Assembly: GCF_003313465.1 (NCBI RefSeq)
Contig: NZ_KZ845666.1
Coordinates: forward strand, 248,001-312,000
Source of the DNA: Thermoflavimicrobium daqui
GTDB lineage: Bacteria > Bacillota > Bacilli > Thermoactinomycetales > Thermoactinomycetaceae
Direction of reading: 5' to 3'
Length of the DNA: 64,000 bases
This document shows, one piece after another, positions 63,689 through 64,000 of the stretch. Position 1 is the first letter of the stretch. Each line of letters begins with the position of its first letter. A program made the translations under genes and the position numbers. The notes below the pieces were generated by a model, which was not told where the DNA came from, searched no databases, and worked only from the letters and a program-made list of their open reading frames with translations.

Positions 63689-64000
63689 GTTTTTGCCCTC
63701 CGTGTTTCTGTTTTGTTAATCCTAGTTTACATAGGATAAAAGAGGCTTCCCATCGATTTAACTTTCAAAACAGAATATTAACCTTTCACTTTTGCAAGAT
63801 TTACAGAGGGCGCCTTCTTAATCGACCGCTCATCGCTTCCTCTCTCGCTCTCACTAAGTGACTAGCCCATCGAGTTTCGCAGAGCTTTTCTTATGAAACA
63901 CACTTGCCTCTTTGAGGGCAAACATAAGCCATTCAACTAGGTGAAGCATATTTCCTAATAGCCCTAATATTAACTCTCATAATGGCACAAAAAATAGCAG
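63689..64000. other. Intergenic end of the window
   Basis: No gene in these 312 bases. It contains repeat copy D at about 63808-63900. The promoter of the CPBP gene probably lies near 63700-63760. Confidence 0.5.
63808..63900 (-). repeat. Dispersed intergenic repeat, copy D (partial)
   Basis: CCGCTCATCGCTTCC at 63826-63840 and the following C/T-rich tract match copy B (51977 onward), and the later GTTTCGC..GAGCTTTTC segment matches B more loosely. The orientation is the same as B. Confidence 0.6.

Overview
The window comes from a low-G+C Gram-positive spore-former of the order Bacillales. Genes run mostly on the minus strand, and their order follows blocks known from Bacillus subtilis: yvcD-(trx)-rapZ-yvcK-whiA-crh, hisZGDBHAFI, hprK-lgt-ppaX-yvoF, uvrBA, minJ-ctpB, ftsEX, cccB, prfB-secA. 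CtsR- and LexA-type operators, perfect Shine-Dalgarno (SD) sequences and frequent TTG/GTG starts fit this. A member or relative of Thermoactinomycetaceae is my best guess, but that is inference. No rRNA, tRNA, phage, intact insertion sequence or CRISPR array was seen.

Layout. 0.3-1.4 kb: clpP (plus) under a CtsR box, and a small monooxygenase-like gene. 1.5-8.4 kb (minus): a lipoprotein, a winged-helix regulator, an HPr protein that keeps His15 although it sits in the crh position, then whiA, yvcK, rapZ, a thioredoxin and a TPR protein. 8.5-16.4 kb: a divergent PRPP synthetase downstream of a complete, tightly overlapped histidine operon. 16.4-24 kb: a nucleotide pyrophosphatase, a frameshifted ABC-ATPase remnant, a large beta-lactamase-family membrane protein, pyrD (plus), aroA, yvoF and ppaX. 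24-31.6 kb: lgt, a tiny Cys-rich gene (plus), hprK, a surface protein with its class D sortase (plus), two small membrane paralogues and a permease/TIGR03943 pair. 31.8-38 kb: uvrBA under a LexA box, and a MinJ-like PDZ membrane protein. 38-46.2 kb: ctpB, four tandem coiled-coil M23 peptidases, ftsX and ftsE. 46.5-55.2 kb: a CorC-type transporter, a five-gene cassette (DUF350, unknown, Pro/Gln-rich membrane protein, GspS-like ATP-grasp, DUF350), a TerC gene behind a manganese riboswitch, cytochrome c-551, an unknown membrane protein and a crotonase. 55.5-59.6 kb: prfB with its programmed frameshift, and secA. 60-64 kb: a glucosaminidase (plus), a MutS2-like ATPase lacking the Smr domain, a candidate structured RNA with its own promoter and terminator, and a CPBP protease.

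How the genes work together. Two regions are concerned with the cell envelope: HPr/HprK/YvcK/RapZ/WhiA link carbon status to wall growth and division, while FtsEX probably drives one or more of the four adjacent M23 hydrolases. The least explained region is the DUF350/ATP-grasp cassette at 48.3-51.8 kb next to the Mn-responsive TerC gene; it is my best candidate for an undescribed system. A family of at least four related intergenic repeats (near 9.8, 30.5, 52.0 and 63.85 kb) and the RNA near 62.5 kb are the main non-coding surprises. Where several start codons compete I give the one best supported by SD spacing and say so.
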